Of a stretch of DNA of 54,159 nt, positions 24,408-32,163 are shown piece by piece (within the stretch, counting starts at the first letter, position 1; every line of letters starts with the position of its first letter). Origin of the DNA: Verrucomicrobiaceae bacterium UBA7681 (lineage in GTDB: Bacteria; Verrucomicrobiota; Verrucomicrobiia; Verrucomicrobiales; Verrucomicrobiaceae); NCBI GenBank assembly GCA_002482965.1, contig DLGZ01000048.1:168788-222946 (forward strand), in the 5' to 3' direction. The position numbers and the translations under genes are program-made. The notes beneath the pieces are model-generated. The model was not told the DNA's origin. It was given only the letters and a program-made list of their open reading frames with translations, and did no database searches.

Positions 24408-24764
24408 TCATTTGTCCTTGGGTGAATCCTGGAGCGGCAGAAACTCTGCCCGCTCAAAAGTCATTTCGTCCATGCTTTTGAAATGGATCCTGATGATGAA
24501 CATCTGCTTTTTATCCGCCCCAGTTGAGGCTCGAAACTCCATGTAAGTGTATCGGCGACCGCGATCAAAAGGTGCGTCTGTAGGCCCCATCTTGCCGTGA
24601 TCCTCCACTGAGAATTTTGAGGTGACGAATTCCGCCAGTACTGGGGACTGTCTTAACACGGGCAGTGCATAATCCTGAAAGGTGCAAGCACCTCCACCCG
24701 CAATCGCTGAAACTGCTGTGGAGAAGGTGAGGACGATTGCGAGGAGTAAAGGAATTGGGTTCAT
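24408..24764 (-). CDS. Hypothetical exported 118-aa cassette protein
   Basis: The protein has a clear signal peptide (MNPIPLLLAIVLTFSTAVSA) and a small mature domain of about 95 residues. I do not recognise the family. The mature part has one Cys (GGGACTFQDY), a basic/aromatic segment (DRGRRYTYMEFRAS) and a beta-rich end (MFIIRIHFKSMDEMTFERAEFLPL). It is followed by attC-like site 2, whose outer box begins 34 bp past the stop, so it looks like a cassette gene. Upstream, between 24765 and 25216, lies a structured repeat and not a recognisable cassette junction. Envelope location is likely; the function is unknown. Confidence 0.72.
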   Translation of the reverse strand: MNPIPLLLAIVLTFSTAVSAIAGGGACTFQDYALPVLRQSPVLAEFVTSKFSVEDHGKMGPTDAPFDRGRRYTYMEFRASTGADKKQMFIIRIHFKSMDEMTFERAEFLPLQDSPKDK

Positions 24765-25216
24765 GAATGAACATGTATTTGGTGCTGTCTTGCTTCAGTA
24801 AACTCTTTGTAAAACGTGGGGACAGCCTGAGAGGCACCCGCGTGAGATCGTGAGTTTTGGAAAAAAACAGAATGCTCTCGGCTCGCGAACGGATGTGCAG
24901 CGGGGCGTTTTGCAGGCGCTGCTGGTAGGCGTGGAGTGCTGCGAAGTGATGGGTTTGCTTTCCGGACTCTGCCATGGGTACCAGGGTAGCCTCGCTGAGG
25001 CTCGGCAACCCTTCGCTATGTTACGTGACCCCGTTGGGGTCGGAGTGTGGCGGAGCTTTGTGACGAAAGATTATGTCTTCCTACCAAGGAGGTTCTGGGA
25101 GGCAGGAGGGCGGGCTGAGGAAGAAGAAGGTTCTTCACCTCGCGAAAGCGGTGTCGTCGATGCAGGCTTGCGCCTTGCATCTTTGCCACCGCACTCCACG
25201 ACGCTGTCGCGCTTGG
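24765..25216. other. Gene-free block holding structured repeat R2
   Basis: This 452-bp stretch contains about 125 bp of unremarkable upstream sequence of the 118-aa gene and then repeat copy R2. A 147-amino-acid frame at 24565-25008 is an artefact of the repeat and the overlapping gene. No cassette junction box was found here. Confidence 0.5.
24891..25216 (+). repeat. Structured dispersed repeat, copy R2
   Basis: R2 closely resembles R1. The enclosing stem AGGGT / ACCCT, the inner stem AGCCTC-GCT-GAGGCT and the hairpin GACCCC-GTT-GGGGTC are at about 24983-25041. The right end has the GATGCA...TGCATC hairpin near 25158-25181 and then continues to the stop of the 159-aa gene at 25217. The loop base change from R1 keeps the inner stem intact. 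Confidence 0.85.
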
Positions 25217-25696
25217 TCAGGGATTGCGTCTTTGTGAAAGTGTCTCGACATACTCATCGTGGAGCTTGCGACCATACGCGGAAAGCGTGCCCTCCCAGCC
25301 GAAGCAGCCGTAAATAGTACGAATGCACTCCGAACGGTCTGCGACTCTCGCAGCGGCGTCGGGCAGACGTGCATCTTCCAGCTGTGAAAGCGCGTGCAAG
25401 CAATAGGCGGCGACGAGCGGGTGTGCGTCCGATGATTGCGAAAACAACCAATCCTCGGCCTGGGTCCCTCGTTGCTGAATAAAGTCTCGGAGCAGCTCGA
25501 ACGGAAGTGGGAGTAGAAAAGATCTGGTCGGTCCTTCGTAAACTGTAAGCACGCGTTTGCCCGCATCAAGCGACGGTGATGCTTCGAGTGCCGCCCTAAC
25601 TTCCTTCCACGCTCCGTCGAACGGCATGGCGTTGATGCGCTCGACAACTGCCCGACGCTCCGCTGCGAGAGCGTTCCAGTTGGTGTCATCGTTCAT
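25217..25696 (-). CDS. Hypothetical 159-aa cytosolic protein
   Basis: I do not recognise this protein. It is hydrophilic, largely helical and lacks a signal peptide. The middle (DAHPLVAAYCLHALSQLEDARLPDAAARV is a helical pair at about 90-118) resembles a degenerate HEAT-type hairpin, suggesting an immunity- or adaptor-like helical protein. The start ATG at 25696 has a degenerate junction sequence 13 bp upstream (25709-25737), as seen before the HEPN and HEAT genes. Its 3' end abuts repeat R2 directly, and no attC-like site is visible there. It is probably the first gene of the cassette-like island in transcription order. Confidence 0.68.
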   Translation of the reverse strand: MNDDTNWNALAAERRAVVERINAMPFDGAWKEVRAALEASPSLDAGKRVLTVYEGPTRSFLLPLPFELLRDFIQQRGTQAEDWLFSQSSDAHPLVAAYCLHALSQLEDARLPDAAARVADRSECIRTIYGCFGWEGTLSAYGRKLHDEYVETLSQRRNP

Positions 25697-25708
25697 GGCG
25701 CGAAGAAA

Positions 25709-25737
25709 CCCCTTACAGGGAGATCGGCAACAAATTC
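25709..25737 (-). repeat. Degenerate 29-bp junction before the 159-aa gene
   Basis: Minus-strand bases read GAATTTGTTG, then TCTCCCTGTAAGGGG, matching the frame of the two better junctions (22859-22887, 24238-24266), although GTTAGGC is changed to GTAAGGG. It lies 13 bp before the start codon. Similarity is moderate and was judged by eye. Confidence 0.42.
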
Positions 25738-25931
25738 ATTTGGTTTGCACATCATGGGGCAGCGCCAGAGCCAGTTAAAAACGGCGCTCCCAGTACGGAC
25801 TGACGTGGGTATCACGCTTCGTGCGATGTGAGGCGAGGAGGATACCAAGGAACCGCACACGGGAGTGTTCGGACCACTTGGTGGCGCATTCGCGGTGGCT
25901 TGTGGCAGCTCGAAGACTGACGGCACTTGGG

Positions 25932-27194
25932 TCAGTTTTTTGCGGTGGGCTTGGGTTTGAGGAAGAGGACTTCGGCGCGTTCGATCCAGCCTTTGCGGAG
26001 GTCCATGCGGAACCAGCCGTCGGTGTTCTTTTTGTTGATGCGGCAGCCGCTGCGGGCACCGAATTCTTTGAGGTCGTATTGGGCCCAGGTTTTGCCCATG
26101 TCGGGGGACCAGATGATACCACACTTGTAAGTGGAGGCGGGGGCGCAGTGGGTGGCGAGGAAGACGCCGTCCTGCAGGAGCATGTTGGCGGATTCGAACA
26201 TGGGATTGAAGAGGAGGGTGTGCCTGGAGGTGTCGGTGATGTCCGAGGGGGAGCAGGTGAAGATGCCGCGGTCGTAGCGGTTGGCGATAGCGGGGCCGTT
26301 GGCGTCGGCGATCCAGTAGAGTTTGTCCCCGAGGAAATTGATGCCGCCGCATTTGAAGCGGGAGTTTGAGTTGACGGAGATGAGTACTTTCCAGTCCCAG
26401 GTGTCGGCGGTGGCATTGTAGGTGCCACGCAGCCAGTGGCATTCGTTGCCGTGGCCGCGGTCGATGTCGCCGGTGCAGGCGTAGAAGGCGTTTTCGGCGG
26501 GGCTGTAGGTGACGTTGTGAATGTGGCGGGCGATGTTGGTGTTGGCGGGGTCGCCAAGGAGAGGGGCGGTGGGTGGGGCGTCTTTTTGCTGGAACTTGGG
26601 ATTCTGGCCGAAGGCGTAGGCGAGCTTGACGGTCTGGCCGTTGTCGGTGGAGTAGTAGATGTTCACGGGGACGGGGCCGCCGAGGACGTTGCAGTAATTG
26701 CCCCAGACGAGCATTTCTTTGCCGTTTACGTCGAAGCAGTGTTCGCCATCGAGTGAGTGGAAGTACCAGCCGGGCTGATCGAGCTTGACGGGGGTGTGTG
26801 GGAGATAGTCGGTACCGTCGGGTTTTTTGACGATGATCTCGCGATGGGTTTTGAGGTTGTCGGTGGAGAGGAAGAGGTGCTGGCGGGTGGCGAAGAGGAT
26901 GCTGCCGTTTTTCAGGATGACGCTGAAGGTGATGTTTTCTGCGTCAGGGAATTCGGCGGTGTGAGGCCAGGTGGTGCCGTTGTCTTCGGAGAGGAGGATG
27001 CGGGTGCCTTTGAAGGCGAAGGCTTTGTTGTCGCGCTGGGTGTCGATGTATGGGGCATCGGATGAGGGCATGCGATAGAGGAAGTGCTCGGTCTCGCCGG
27101 TGATGGCGGGGGTGGATTCAGCGTGGAGTGGGAGGAGCGCTGGGAGCAGGAGGGTGAGCGCGGCGGTGGTGAGGAAGGTGCGGCGGGTGTGCAT
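25932..27194 (-). CDS. Exported BNR/sialidase-fold propeller protein
   Basis: The protein is 420 aa from the Met at 27194, which starts a twin-arginine-like signal (MHTRRTFLTTAALTLLLPALLPLHAES). The open frame up to 27356 before it is proline-rich noise. Asp-box repeats (S-x-D-x-G-x-T-W) mark a sialidase-type six-bladed propeller: SEDNGTTW, STDNGQT and SPDMGKTW. The catalytic arginine triad of sialidases was not identified, so hydrolysis of sialic acid is not supported. A secreted carbohydrate-binding or glycoside-acting protein fits best. Codon choice is strongly C-ending, like the fusion gene at 18814-21180. It stands alone between the cassette-like island and a long gene-free stretch. Confidence 0.8.
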   Translation of the reverse strand: MHTRRTFLTTAALTLLLPALLPLHAESTPAITGETEHFLYRMPSSDAPYIDTQRDNKAFAFKGTRILLSEDNGTTWPHTAEFPDAENITFSVILKNGSILFATRQHLFLSTDNLKTHREIIVKKPDGTDYLPHTPVKLDQPGWYFHSLDGEHCFDVNGKEMLVWGNYCNVLGGPVPVNIYYSTDNGQTVKLAYAFGQNPKFQQKDAPPTAPLLGDPANTNIARHIHNVTYSPAENAFYACTGDIDRGHGNECHWLRGTYNATADTWDWKVLISVNSNSRFKCGGINFLGDKLYWIADANGPAIANRYDRGIFTCSPSDITDTSRHTLLFNPMFESANMLLQDGVFLATHCAPASTYKCGIIWSPDMGKTWAQYDLKEFGARSGCRINKKNTDGWFRMDLRKGWIERAEVLFLKPKPTAKN

Positions 27195-27700
27195 GGCGAG
27201 GGATGGTGGAGGGAGGGAGGAGGGTGTGCCGCGGAGCCGGAGAGGGGAAGAAGGAAGAGGCGGAGGTGAGGGTGGCTGTGGCGGAACACTACGTGGGAGC
27301 AGCGGGGAGACTTGCTGGATTCGGGCTTTGCGCAGGGGGCCGAGTATCTGGGACATTGCGCCCGTGAGCGGACTGCTGGCATGAATGGCCTTTGGTTATG
27401 GCGGTTCGTAAAACTCATTTCCGGCATGGCGGACACAAGGACGTTCGGTTTGCCGCAGAGGGGCAAAGAGGCAGAGGTGGCAGAGGTTGAAGATCTCTTG
27501 GATTTCCAAACGGTGCGCAGGGCGTCTGCAGTCGCTTCTTAGAAATCAGTTTCGGAAAAGCTGAAAAGGGCAGCGTGACATCTGAAGGACGGAAAGGACG
27601 GAAAGGGACGAAAAGGACGCTGTGCTTCGAGGCAGTGGAATTTTTGGGAGCGACGCGATGTGGCGCTTTTCGTGGGCTGGAGGCTGGGTTCGGGACCAAG

Positions 27701-27788
27701 AAAGCTCTTTACCCCGCGAAAGCGGTAGCTTCGATGCAGGCTTGCACCGTGCATCTGCGCGACGCACTCCATATGCTGTCGCGTTGTT
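27701..27788 (+). repeat. Fragment of the structured dispersed repeat
   Basis: Only the right end of the repeat is present: CGCGAAAGCGGT, the GATGCAGG...GTGCATC hairpin and the GCACTCC...GCTGTCGCG tail that ends R2. The core stems are missing. It shows that the end portion can exist separately. Confidence 0.7.
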
Positions 27789-28060
27789 ATGAGGCTCCAT
27801 TTTGGACGGGTTGTGATGGTGCCCCAGGAGCGCTCGTGGGGCGATGAAGTGTGCAGTTTTCGGCAGAGCAACCGAACTCGAGACGGATGATTGTGATGCG
27901 CGGCATGGCCTGGGGTCTCCTGTTTGGGGAGAGCGGTGGCTGCGCTTTCTCCCTCGCTCTGCGAGCTGCGGAGTACGCGCGGTGTCTCGCTGCGCAGCAC
28001 ATTCCGCAGGGGAAGGTTTGGGGATGTGCTGCTGCGAGGTGCGGGATGGGGCGCTGGGCT

Positions 28061-28080
28061 CATCTCGCGGGGGCGAGATG
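28061..28080 (-). terminator. Stem-loop after pckG
   Basis: A perfect 8-bp stem (CATCTCGC / GCGAGATG) with a 4-base loop lies 11 bp past the pckG stop codon. No U-run follows on the minus strand, so it is not a classic intrinsic terminator; it may stabilise the 3' end. Confidence 0.45.
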
Positions 28081-28091
28081 GCTACTGTGCG

Positions 28092-29918
28092 TCACATGCG
28101 GCAGATGAGGAGTTCGCGCTCGTAGATGAGTTCTTTGGGGAGATGGCTCTTGAGATCGATGAAGAGTTCTTCGTGGGAGAGGATCTCCGTGCGCCAAGCG
28201 TCGCGATCGAAGTATTGGAGTTCCTCGAATTTCTCTTTCGGGAAGTCGAGTCCTTTCCATTCGATGTCCTCATATTTTGGCATCCAGCCGATGGGGGTTT
28301 CCTTGGCTTTGCCGTGGCCTGTGGCGCGATCAATGATCCATTTGAGGACGCGCATGTTTTCGCTGAATCCGGGCCAGAGGAACTTGCCGTTGGCGTCTTT
28401 GCGGAACCAGTTCACGTGGAAGACTCGCGGCGATTCGCTGAGGGTGCGCTGCATGCTGATCCAGTGGCGGAAGTAGTCGCCCATGTTGTAGCCGCAGAAG
28501 GGCAGCATGGCCATGGGATCGCGGCGTACTTTGCCGATGGTACCGGCGGCGGCGGCGGTCATCTCGCTGCCCATGGTGGCACCGGCGTAAACTCCGCCGC
28601 TCCAGTTGAAGGTCTGATAGACGAGCGGCATGGTGGTGGCGCGACGTCCGCCGAAAATGATGGCGCTGATGGGCACGCCTTCAGGTTTTTCCCAGTCGGG
28701 GTCGATGGTGGGGCACTGCGAGGCGGGGGCGGTGAAGCGGGAGTTTGGATGTGCGGCCTTGGTGCCTTTTTCCTTGGCGATGTCAGGGGTCCACAGATTG
28801 CCCTGCCAGTCGGTGCATTGCGCAGGAGGGGTGTCGGTCATGCCTTCCCACCAGACACCGCCGTCGGGTGTGAGCGCGACGTTGGTGAAGATGGTGTTCT
28901 TCCGCAGGGAAGCCATGGCGTTGGGATTGGTCTTGTCGCTGGTGCCGGGGGCGACGCCGAAGAAGCCGGCTTCGGGATTGATGGCATGCAGTCTGCCATC
29001 CGCGCCGGGTTTGATCCAGGCGATGTCATCACCGACGGTCCACACCTTCCAGCCCTTCTCGATGAAGTGCTTCGGTGGGATGATCATGGCGAAATTTGTT
29101 TTGCCGCAGGCGCTGGGGAAGGCGGCGGCGACGTAGGTCTTTTTGCCTTTGGGATCTTCCACGCCGAGGATGAGCATGTGCTCGGCCATCCAGCCTTCAT
29201 CGCGTGCCATGGCGGAGGCGATGCGGAGGGCGAAGCATTTTTTGCCGAGCAGCGCATTGCCGCCGTAGCCGGAGCCGTAGCTCCAGATTTCGCGGAGTTC
29301 AGGAAAGTGGACGATGTACTTCTCCTTGTTGCAAGGCCAAGCCACGTCCTTCTGGCCTTTCGTGAGCGGGGCGCCGACGGAGTGCATGCAGGGAACCACG
29401 CGCTTCTTCGACTTGTCGATTTTCTCAAACACCTTTTTGCCGATGCGGGCCATGATGCGCATGTTGACCACGACGTAGGGGGAATCGGTGAGCTGAACGC
29501 CGACCTGAGCCATGGGTGAATCAATCGGCCCCATGCTGTAAGCGAGCACATACATGGTGCGACCGCGCATGCAGCCATTGAAGAGCTTGCGCAGTTTTTC
29601 CTTCATTTCGAAGGGGTTCATCCAGTTGTTGGTGGGGCCTGCGCCGTCTTTTGAATTGCTGCAGATGAAGGTGCGCTCTTCCACGCGTGCGACGTCGCTC
29701 GGATCGGACTTGGCATAGAAGCAGCCGGGCCATTTTTTTTGATTGAGGCGGGTCATTGTGCCGGCTTCAACCATCTCATTGCAGAGGCGATCGTATTCGC
29801 CCTTGGAGCCGTCCACCCAGTGGATGCGGTCAGGCTTGCACAGCGCGGCCATTTTTCCAACCCAGCGCTGAAGATGGATGTTTTTGCTGAGTGGTTTGGT
29901 AGAGGGAATCGGGGTCAT
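28092..29918 (-). CDS. pckG: Phosphoenolpyruvate carboxykinase (GTP)
   Basis: PckG converts oxaloacetate and GTP to phosphoenolpyruvate, GDP and CO2 in the cytosol, the first step of gluconeogenesis from TCA-cycle carbon. The 608-aa length is right for the GTP-type enzyme. Visible marks are the PEP-binding segment RTMYVLAYSMGP, YGGNALLGKKC (metal/substrate site), the kinase-1a P-loop FPSACGKTN with the reactive Cys271, the kinase-2 site VGDDIAW, and NWFRKDANGKFLWPGF (nucleotide-binding). The start at 29918 gives MTPIPSTKPLSKNIHLQRWV, a normal N-terminus. It stands alone, with an 18-bp inverted repeat upstream (29984-30001). Its presence fits growth on amino acids, lipids or acids released by the exported enzymes of the window. 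Confidence 0.98.
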   Translation of the reverse strand: MTPIPSTKPLSKNIHLQRWVGKMAALCKPDRIHWVDGSKGEYDRLCNEMVEAGTMTRLNQKKWPGCFYAKSDPSDVARVEERTFICSNSKDGAGPTNNWMNPFEMKEKLRKLFNGCMRGRTMYVLAYSMGPIDSPMAQVGVQLTDSPYVVVNMRIMARIGKKVFEKIDKSKKRVVPCMHSVGAPLTKGQKDVAWPCNKEKYIVHFPELREIWSYGSGYGGNALLGKKCFALRIASAMARDEGWMAEHMLILGVEDPKGKKTYVAAAFPSACGKTNFAMIIPPKHFIEKGWKVWTVGDDIAWIKPGADGRLHAINPEAGFFGVAPGTSDKTNPNAMASLRKNTIFTNVALTPDGGVWWEGMTDTPPAQCTDWQGNLWTPDIAKEKGTKAAHPNSRFTAPASQCPTIDPDWEKPEGVPISAIIFGGRRATTMPLVYQTFNWSGGVYAGATMGSEMTAAAAGTIGKVRRDPMAMLPFCGYNMGDYFRHWISMQRTLSESPRVFHVNWFRKDANGKFLWPGFSENMRVLKWIIDRATGHGKAKETPIGWMPKYEDIEWKGLDFPKEKFEELQYFDRDAWRTEILSHEELFIDLKSHLPKELIYERELLICRM

Positions 29919-29983
29919 GGAGAAAGGGGGTGGACGACCTTAACATGCCGAATGCATGCCAACTGTCACGGTGCTTCATGCTA

Positions 29984-30001
29984 CCAATTTTGGCAAATTG
30001 G
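29984..30001. promoter_or_regulatory. Inverted repeat upstream of pckG, possible operator
   Basis: CCAATTT and AAATTGG are exact complements around a 4-base centre (TGGC). It lies 65 bp before the pckG start and 82 bp after the SGNH gene's stop. It could be a regulator's binding site or a weak terminator hairpin; nothing names the regulator. Confidence 0.35.
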
Positions 30002-30083
30002 AGACTCCCCATCTAAAATAATCCAACCCAACTGCAGACAACCAAGGTGCCTGCCGAAGGAATGTGTTCACGGCCTGAGCGAT

Positions 30084-30899
30084 TCACTTGAGCTGTGACT
30101 CAATCGACTTGGCGACCTGCTGGCCCATGAGTTCGTAGCCTTTGGCGTTGTAGTGAACGTCCTGGGGATTGGCGATGCCTTCGAGCTGGGGAGCGAGGAA
30201 GGCGTGGAGGTCGTCGATGGCGATGCCGTGCTTTTTCATGACGCGCAGGGCGATCTCGTTTTTCTCGGCGATCTGGGCGACGATTTCGGGGCCGTCCTTG
30301 GTGTCTGGCGGAACGGGAGTGGTGGTGGCGAAGATGAGTTTGGCGCCGGTTTGCTGCATACGGGCGATGAGGGTTTCGAGGCGCTGCTCGTAGTCTGCGG
30401 CGGGGGTTTTGCGATCGTGGATGCCGAAGTTGAAGTGGATGACGTCCCATTTGCCGTCGCCGAGCCAGATGTCGATTTTCTTGACGCCATTCGCGGTGGG
30501 GCCGCAGTTTTCGGGGGCGCGATGGACGTTGGCTTTTCCTGCCATGGCCTTGCGGACGTCGTGGGTGTAGCCGCGAGAGATGGAGTCGCCGATGAGGAGG
30601 ACGCGGGGGAGTTTGGGATCGTCTTGAACGAAGTCCCAGGCGTTGGAGCGTCCGGCGATTTTGTCTTTTTTGTGGAGCGGCAGGTAGAAGCCGTTGCCGA
30701 GGTTTTGTTCGAGCACGGTTTCCCAGGCTTGTTGGTCGGGTGGGAGGGTGGCTTTGAGGGCCTGATATTTTTCATCGACGGCCTTGTCTTCGGCGGCTTT
30801 TTTGGCTGCGGCCTCGGCGGCGTTGGTGGGTTCGTTTTGGGGTTTGACCTGAGCGTGGGAGAGGGTGGCGAAGGCGAGGAAGAGGAGGGTGAGTTTCAT
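30084..30899 (-). CDS. Exported SGNH/GDSL-family hydrolase (copy 1)
   Basis: The protein is 271 aa from the Met at 30899, opening a signal peptide (MKLTLLFLAFATLSHAQ). The longer frame to 31124 runs through repeat R3 and is rejected. After a helical Ala/Lys-rich linker (about 25-60) comes the esterase fold: block I LLIGDSISRG (S106), block III HFNFGIHD (Asn), and block V with NPQDVHYNAKGYELM (Asp/His pair). SGNH enzymes remove acyl groups from sugars, lipids or polymers. The close relative at 31350-32069 lies 450 bp upstream and shares the GDSIS-GYT-DVR-KANVHR pattern, so the two are likely old duplicates. It is probably a periplasmic carbohydrate esterase. Confidence 0.88.
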   Translation of the reverse strand: MKLTLLFLAFATLSHAQVKPQNEPTNAAEAAAKKAAEDKAVDEKYQALKATLPPDQQAWETVLEQNLGNGFYLPLHKKDKIAGRSNAWDFVQDDPKLPRVLLIGDSISRGYTHDVRKAMAGKANVHRAPENCGPTANGVKKIDIWLGDGKWDVIHFNFGIHDRKTPAADYEQRLETLIARMQQTGAKLIFATTTPVPPDTKDGPEIVAQIAEKNEIALRVMKKHGIAIDDLHAFLAPQLEGIANPQDVHYNAKGYELMGQQVAKSIESQLK

Positions 30900-31349
30900 G
30901 CGGGGGAAATGGGTGGGGAAGATTGGAGGCGTTGTCTGTTTGCGGGGAGTGCGCGGCGGGGCTTGTTGCAGACGCTGCTGGTGAGCTTGGGATGTGGCGG
31001 AGGTTTGGGTTTGCTTCCCGGTCGTGTGTGGCTGCCCCAGGGAAGCACTCGCTAAAGCTCGGCATCCCTGGGCTGTATTCCGCAGCTCCGTTGGAGCTGA
31101 AGAGGTTTTTGCTTGGGGTGGCATGTTACTTGTGGTGGCTCTAGCGGCGTAGCAAGGCCCAAAGGCGAATGACGCCCGGCTTTGCAGGGCTTACTCTTGA
31201 AGCGGCCAACGATAGCGCAGTGTACTGCTTGAAGGACAAAAAGGACGGAAGTGACCGAAAGGACCCCGTATTCCACGAGAGCCAAATGTTTTGCTGCTGT
31301 TCATGCGCCCCCCCTAACCCGCCGTGGCTGAGCGCCATTCATTTAATGC
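30900..31349. other. Gene-free stretch between the two SGNH genes
   Basis: These 450 bp contain structured repeat R3 (30949-31112) and, to its right, an AAGGAC-type run at 31214-31265 followed by an ATGTTTTGC-TGTTCA segment at 31288-31305. Similar segments occur near 27578 and 40048. I see no gene. Confidence 0.55.
30949..31112 (+). repeat. Structured dispersed repeat, copy R3
   Basis: R3 keeps the stems with new sequence: enclosing arms CCCAGGGA / TCCCTGGG at about 31036-31072 and hairpin CAGCTCC-GTT-GGAGCTG at 31083-31099. The inner stem is degenerate. Compared with R1 and R4 both arms changed together, which is compensatory. Confidence 0.8.
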
Positions 31350-32069
31350 TTATTTCTTTGGCAGATTTTCGGCGATCACGGCGGCGACTTTTTCGGCGAG
31401 GTAGTGGTAGCCGGAGGGAGAGTAGTGAACGTTGGCGGGAAGCTGAACGTCTTTGAGTTTGGCGGCGGCATGCGAGCAGAGATCGTCGGTGGGGATGCTG
31501 GCGGCGGTCATGACGCGGGCGGCGGCGGAGTTGTATTTGGCTTCATCGCCTTCGATGCGGCCATCGGAACCGGCGGGGACGGGGGTGGTATTGCACCAGA
31601 TGAGCTTGGCACCGGTGGCCTGCATGATTTTGACGAGTTCGGCGAGGTTCTTTTCGTAATCTGCCAGCGGCACCTGGAGGTGGGAGCCGGGAGCTTTGGG
31701 ATCGGCGCGTTTGGAGGGGTCTTCGGCGATGTATTTGAGATCGTGGAGGCCCCAGTTGAAATGGATGAGGTCCCACTTGGAGTCGCCGAGCCAGGCTTTG
31801 ATGTTTTTGAGGCCATTCGTGGTCGGGCCGCCGTTGGTGGGGATGCGATGGACGTTGGCTTTGTCTTTGAGGAGGTCGCGGACGTCGAGGGTGTAGCCCA
31901 TGGAGATGGAGTCGCCGATCAGGAGTACGCGTGGCAGGCCAGCGACGTCATCGACTTTCACCAGCGAAGGGTTGGGGGCGCGTTTCGGGGCTTTTTTGGG
32001 CGCAGTTTTGGGAGCGTCGGCGGCGATGGCCGCGCTGGCGAGCAGAGCGAAAAGGAGGATGGATTTCAT
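31350..32069 (-). CDS. Exported SGNH/GDSL-family hydrolase (copy 2)
   Basis: The 239-aa protein begins with a signal peptide (MKSILLFALLASAAIAAD) and a basic linker (PKTAPKKAPKRAPNPS). Block I is LLIGDSISMG (S54), block III HFNWGLHD, and block V QLPANVHYSPSGYHYLA, with His and an Asn in place of the more usual Asp. It is similar to the 271-aa enzyme at 30084-30899 but lacks the long helical linker. As for that protein, a periplasmic deacylase of sugars or polymers is the likely role; the exact substrate cannot be read from sequence. The start faces the divergent gene at 32164 with 94 bp between. Confidence 0.88.
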   Translation of the reverse strand: MKSILLFALLASAAIAADAPKTAPKKAPKRAPNPSLVKVDDVAGLPRVLLIGDSISMGYTLDVRDLLKDKANVHRIPTNGGPTTNGLKNIKAWLGDSKWDLIHFNWGLHDLKYIAEDPSKRADPKAPGSHLQVPLADYEKNLAELVKIMQATGAKLIWCNTTPVPAGSDGRIEGDEAKYNSAAARVMTAASIPTDDLCSHAAAKLKDVQLPANVHYSPSGYHYLAEKVAAVIAENLPKK

Positions 32070-32126
32070 GAGGCGAGTATCAACGCGGGCAAGGGGCTCA
32101 CATTTCGTGGAATTCGAAACGGAGTC

Positions 32127-32156
32127 TTGACCCTTTGCGGCAAAACTGGCTAGCCT
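32127..32156 (+). promoter_or_regulatory. Candidate promoter of the 1198-aa gene
   Basis: TTGACC at 32127-32132 and TAGCCT at 32151-32156 are 18 bp apart and match a sigma-70-type pair moderately. Transcription would start about at the ATG (32164), so the mRNA could be nearly leaderless. No Shine-Dalgarno sequence was seen. Confidence 0.3.
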
Positions 32157-32163
32157 CAGGACT

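Larger units (their letters stand above)
27195..28091. other. 897-bp gene-free stretch between the BNR gene and pckG
   Basis: No gene can be supported here, although G-rich sequence leaves several long frames open. It contains AAGGAC-type short direct repeats at about 27578-27622, a fragment of the structured repeat at 27701-27788, and an 8-bp-stem hairpin at 28061-28080. Its left end must include the 5' region of the BNR gene. Confidence 0.55.

Noticed and set aside
23071..25216. CRISPR array, suggested by repeats
   Set aside because: The repeats are about 300 bp, imperfect and 1.8 kb apart, with no short regular repeat-spacer pattern and no cas genes.
21608..25737. Phage- or transposon-encoded integrase or transposase
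   Set aside because: None of the translated frames in or near the island has tyrosine or serine recombinase or DDE motifs.
27195..28091. Possible small genes between the BNR gene and pckG
   Set aside because: Several frames are open because the DNA is G-rich, but none has a signal peptide, a ribosome-binding site or a recognisable domain.
27924..29519. 531-codon plus-strand frame
   Set aside because: It is antisense to pckG, whose full set of PEP carboxykinase motifs is on the minus strand.
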